In this document: piece after piece, positions 62,421-64,000 of the stretch
How the letters are laid out: every line of letters starts with the position of its first letter
Position numbering within the stretch: the stretch's first letter is position 1
DNA from: Ruminococcus sp.
GTDB lineage: Bacteria; Bacillota; Clostridia; Oscillospirales; Ruminococcaceae
NCBI GenBank assembly: GCA_031262495.1
Contig: JAISHV010000102.1
Coordinates: forward strand, 1 to 64,000
DNA length: 64,000 nucleotides
Reading direction: 5' to 3'
Translations under genes and position numbers: made by a program
Notes under the pieces: generated by a model
Seen by the model: only the letters and a program-made list of their open reading frames with translations
What the model was told of the DNA's origin: nothing
The model's database searches: none

Positions 62421-63599
62421 TTATATTACGCATATAATAAAAGCCCCGTTTTGAAAATGACTGAATACTGTACCGTCACTACGCTTTAGAGGACATATTT
62501 CTCCTCCGGCGTATGCCATTAAAAAAGGTAAATTGCCGAGTGACTGACGTACCATATGTATTTCATCAAGACTTTCCGATCCCAAAAGCACAGAGCGTGA
62601 TGCACAGGAGAGTATGAACGCGAAAGATTTTTGCTGCCCTGATTCAAAGACTTTTTCTAATACCCCGTTTGCTGCTTCAAGCATATCTGCTTTATCATAT
62701 CCGCCGATACGGAAACGTGTTCCGGCTTCTACCGTACCGCCGAGCAATATCGTATCATTGTCACTGAATCCTATAATCTGACGCGGATAGTAAGATGAAT
62801 CGTCAACATATATGCCAAGAACAAGATTAGTTAAAACAGCACTTCGCGCCATTTCGGGCGTAATGCCGATGAGGTCAAGGAATTCAGTAGATGACCTGTC
62901 GTTTATGGATATTATCTCAGCCCCGTTTGCCTCCGTAACCATAAAATCCCTGTCAAAAAGGCGTTTTTCGGAGATTGATGCATTATAAAATGCCGGCTTT
63001 ATATCCCCGTAAAACAATACAAATCCGACACGGTCGCGATAGTCGCCGTCAGGGGTAATTACAAAACAGTTGTCCTGAAAAGTAGGCGAATCATCAACTG
63101 AAAACCCGCCGAAAACGAGTGCGCCGCCGGATTGCTCAGTTATTGCTTCAACAAGATAATCACCTGCTACTCTTGACACACAAGGAGCAAATGCCCAGAT
63201 AAGTGATGGTTTTTCTCTGTTTTCAAAAATCGGACGGCAAGTATGCGCCATATCGCTTTCAAGTGAAATAGGTTCGGTTACAGCAGCTTCAAATGTAAAT
63301 TCATTGCTGTCAAGAACCGTCAGCACAAGGCATAAATCACCCTCGGTTTCGCTTTGTTTTAATCCGTTCGGGATGGGAGACATTGCCATAGTCGAAGAAC
63401 TGCACCCGGCAATGGGAAACGGCAGAGCTTTTCGGAGAGCAGAAACGACACCTGACATTACAAATTCATACTGACAGGAGATTAGTCCGATGGCATTTTT
63501 ACTTATTTCACCTTGCTGTTCTAATTGTGAACACACAGATGAAACGGCAGCCTGAACATCATCAATCATTTGCGTTGATGCTGTATATACATTAATCAT
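62421..63599 (-). CDS. FIST domain sensory protein
   Basis: 392 residues with FIST N and FIST C domains. The N-terminal part has 'IAGCSSSTMAMSP' and 'GGALVFGGFSVDD'. The C-terminal part has 'FILSCASRSVLLG' and 'PFLMAYAGGEICPL', the typical FIST_C ending. FIST proteins are predicted small-ligand (possibly amino acid) sensors that work with kinases or cyclic-di-GMP enzymes. It has its own promoter and precedes the hybrid kinase, suggesting a two-protein sensor. Cytoplasmic; no signal peptide. Confidence 0.92.
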   Translation of the reverse strand: MINVYTASTQMIDDVQAAVSSVCSQLEQQGEISKNAIGLISCQYEFVMSGVVSALRKALPFPIAGCSSSTMAMSPIPNGLKQSETEGDLCLVLTVLDSNEFTFEAAVTEPISLESDMAHTCRPIFENREKPSLIWAFAPCVSRVAGDYLVEAITEQSGGALVFGGFSVDDSPTFQDNCFVITPDGDYRDRVGFVLFYGDIKPAFYNASISEKRLFDRDFMVTEANGAEIISINDRSSTEFLDLIGITPEMARSAVLTNLVLGIYVDDSSYYPRQIIGFSDNDTILLGGTVEAGTRFRIGGYDKADMLEAANGVLEKVFESGQQKSFAFILSCASRSVLLGSESLDEIHMVRQSLGNLPFLMAYAGGEICPLKRSDGTVFSHFQNGAFIICVI

Positions 63600-63690
63600 T
63601 ATTTTCGCAATCTTTCGTAAAATTTTAGATTTTCAGTATTAAATCGGTTACATTTATGTGATGAATTAAATACAAATCAATACACTAAAC

Positions 63691-63719
63691 ATTATACTCT
63701 TTTGTGGTATGAATTTCAA
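63691..63719 (-). promoter_or_regulatory. Promoter of the FIST / hybrid kinase unit
   Basis: On the minus strand: TTGAAA, 17 bp, TATAAT, about 92 bp upstream of the FIST ATG. Confidence 0.78.
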
Positions 63720-63868
63720 GTTAAATTAAATTAATTTTTGTAAATCTTTTATGAACGATTCGTAGGTGCATCTCTGTTATACGTACATTACAGAGCAACG
63801 CAAAAATGTAAATAAAAGGCATTAAAATATTAAAAAATTGTAAATTAATAAATTTTTTAAGAAATTGC

Positions 63869-63897
63869 TTGACAACATTCAAAACGTGTGATATAAT
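63869..63897 (+). promoter_or_regulatory. Consensus promoter of tRNA-Leu
   Basis: TTGACA (63869-63874), 17 bp, TATAAT (63892-63897) with a TGA extension. It is 66 bp upstream of the tRNA 5' end. The gap 63600-63963 otherwise holds only AT-rich DNA and the divergent FIST promoter. Confidence 0.88.
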
Positions 63898-63963
63898 ATA
63901 TAAGCTGAAACAATTCAACAGTAAATTTGCCCCTTTATGTGTTCAGCCGGTTCAATATTAAAT

Positions 63964-64000
63964 GCGAGTGTGCTGGAATAGGCAGACAGGCACGTTTGAG
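63964..64000 (+). tRNA. tRNA-Leu (anticodon GAG), 5' part only
   Basis: GCGAGTG acceptor strand, T8, a three-base-pair D stem CTG/CAG with the long GGAATAGGCAGA D loop typical of tRNA-Leu, then the anticodon-stem strand CACGT, TT and GAG at positions 34-36. The window ends at the anticodon, so the variable arm and the 3' half are not seen. Confidence 0.85.

Noticed and set aside
63721-63918. 65-aa minus-strand ORF beside the tRNA
   Set aside because: It runs antisense through the tRNA promoter, has no ribosome site and is AT-driven.

Overview
The window looks like a chromosomal segment of an endospore-forming member of the Clostridia (Bacillota), probably near the Oscillospiraceae/Ruminococcaceae. 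This rests on gene content, not on a search: a SipL-type DUF3794/LysM protein next to SpoIVA, a sigma-G gene, an IspH fused to ribosomal S1 domains, an NfnAB electron-bifurcating transhydrogenase, consensus TTGACA/TATAAT promoters (often with a TGn extension), strong GGAG ribosome sites and low-to-moderate GC. I see no phage, integrase, transposase or CRISPR array. Almost all of the sequence is housekeeping or metabolic genes in short operons.

Layout. 0.1-3.2 kb: spore envelope pair sipL-spoIVA. 4.1-9.1 kb: cell wall and translation (ddl, murI, DUF1934, argS) and a TraX-family membrane protein. 9.3-10.1 kb: a lysine/alanine/proline-repeat protein with an SCP2-like C-terminal domain. 10.2-11 kb: a HEPN protein with a degenerate nucleotidyltransferase-like partner. 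11-18.7 kb (minus): nfnAB; glmU-prs-plsC-ispH/S1. 18.9-24.9 kb (minus): hybrid kinase, metF, MetH activation protein and MetH core. 25.5-28.5 kb (minus): HAD phosphatase, XRE-cupin regulator and acyl-CoA ligase, flanked by two long direct repeats. 28.9-33.1 kb (minus): queA, a GT4 glycosyltransferase, tgt and mntP. 33.4-36.2 kb: asd-dapA-dapB (lysine/diaminopimelate). 36.4-41.7 kb: DUF368 transporter, zinc-ribbon membrane protein, degenerate EAL protein, sigG and CPBP protease. 41.7-43.4 kb: hflX behind a leader peptide and terminator. 43.4-47.9 kb: DUF454 protein, catalase, phosphopantetheinyl transferase and cation/proton antiporter. 48-51.7 kb (minus): aconitase, DUF3795 membrane protein and isocitrate dehydrogenase. 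52-59.5 kb (minus): urea ABC transporter urtABCDE and urease ureABC. 59.7-63.6 kb: cytidylate kinase-like protein and a FIST plus hybrid-kinase pair. The window ends inside a tRNA-Leu(GAG).

Intergenic DNA is full of dispersed repeats of at least four kinds: (A) GTAGGGGCG...CGCCCCTAC palindromes, twelve counted; (B) runs of a 7-8 nt CAGAGGA/CAGAAGT-like unit, often on both sides of a core hairpin; (C) two long direct repeats at 25.0 and 28.6 kb, made of GAATGTCCGTTT-type tandem units plus a GC-rich hairpin; (D) a chain of seven perfect three-nucleotide-loop hairpins at 51.75-51.91 kb. Repeats B and A supply C-terminal codons or stop codons to some neighbouring genes.

The strongest candidate for a new regulatory system is the hflX leader: an extended -10 promoter, a 24-codon basic leader peptide, a strong intrinsic terminator, and a leader-ORF segment able to pair with that terminator. 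This would fit ribosome-targeting-antibiotic attenuation of a ribosome-rescue GTPase. Also notable are the histone-H1-like/SCP2 fusion, the glycosyltransferase inside the queuosine operon, the terminator hairpin just upstream of urtA, and a urease locus with no accessory genes.
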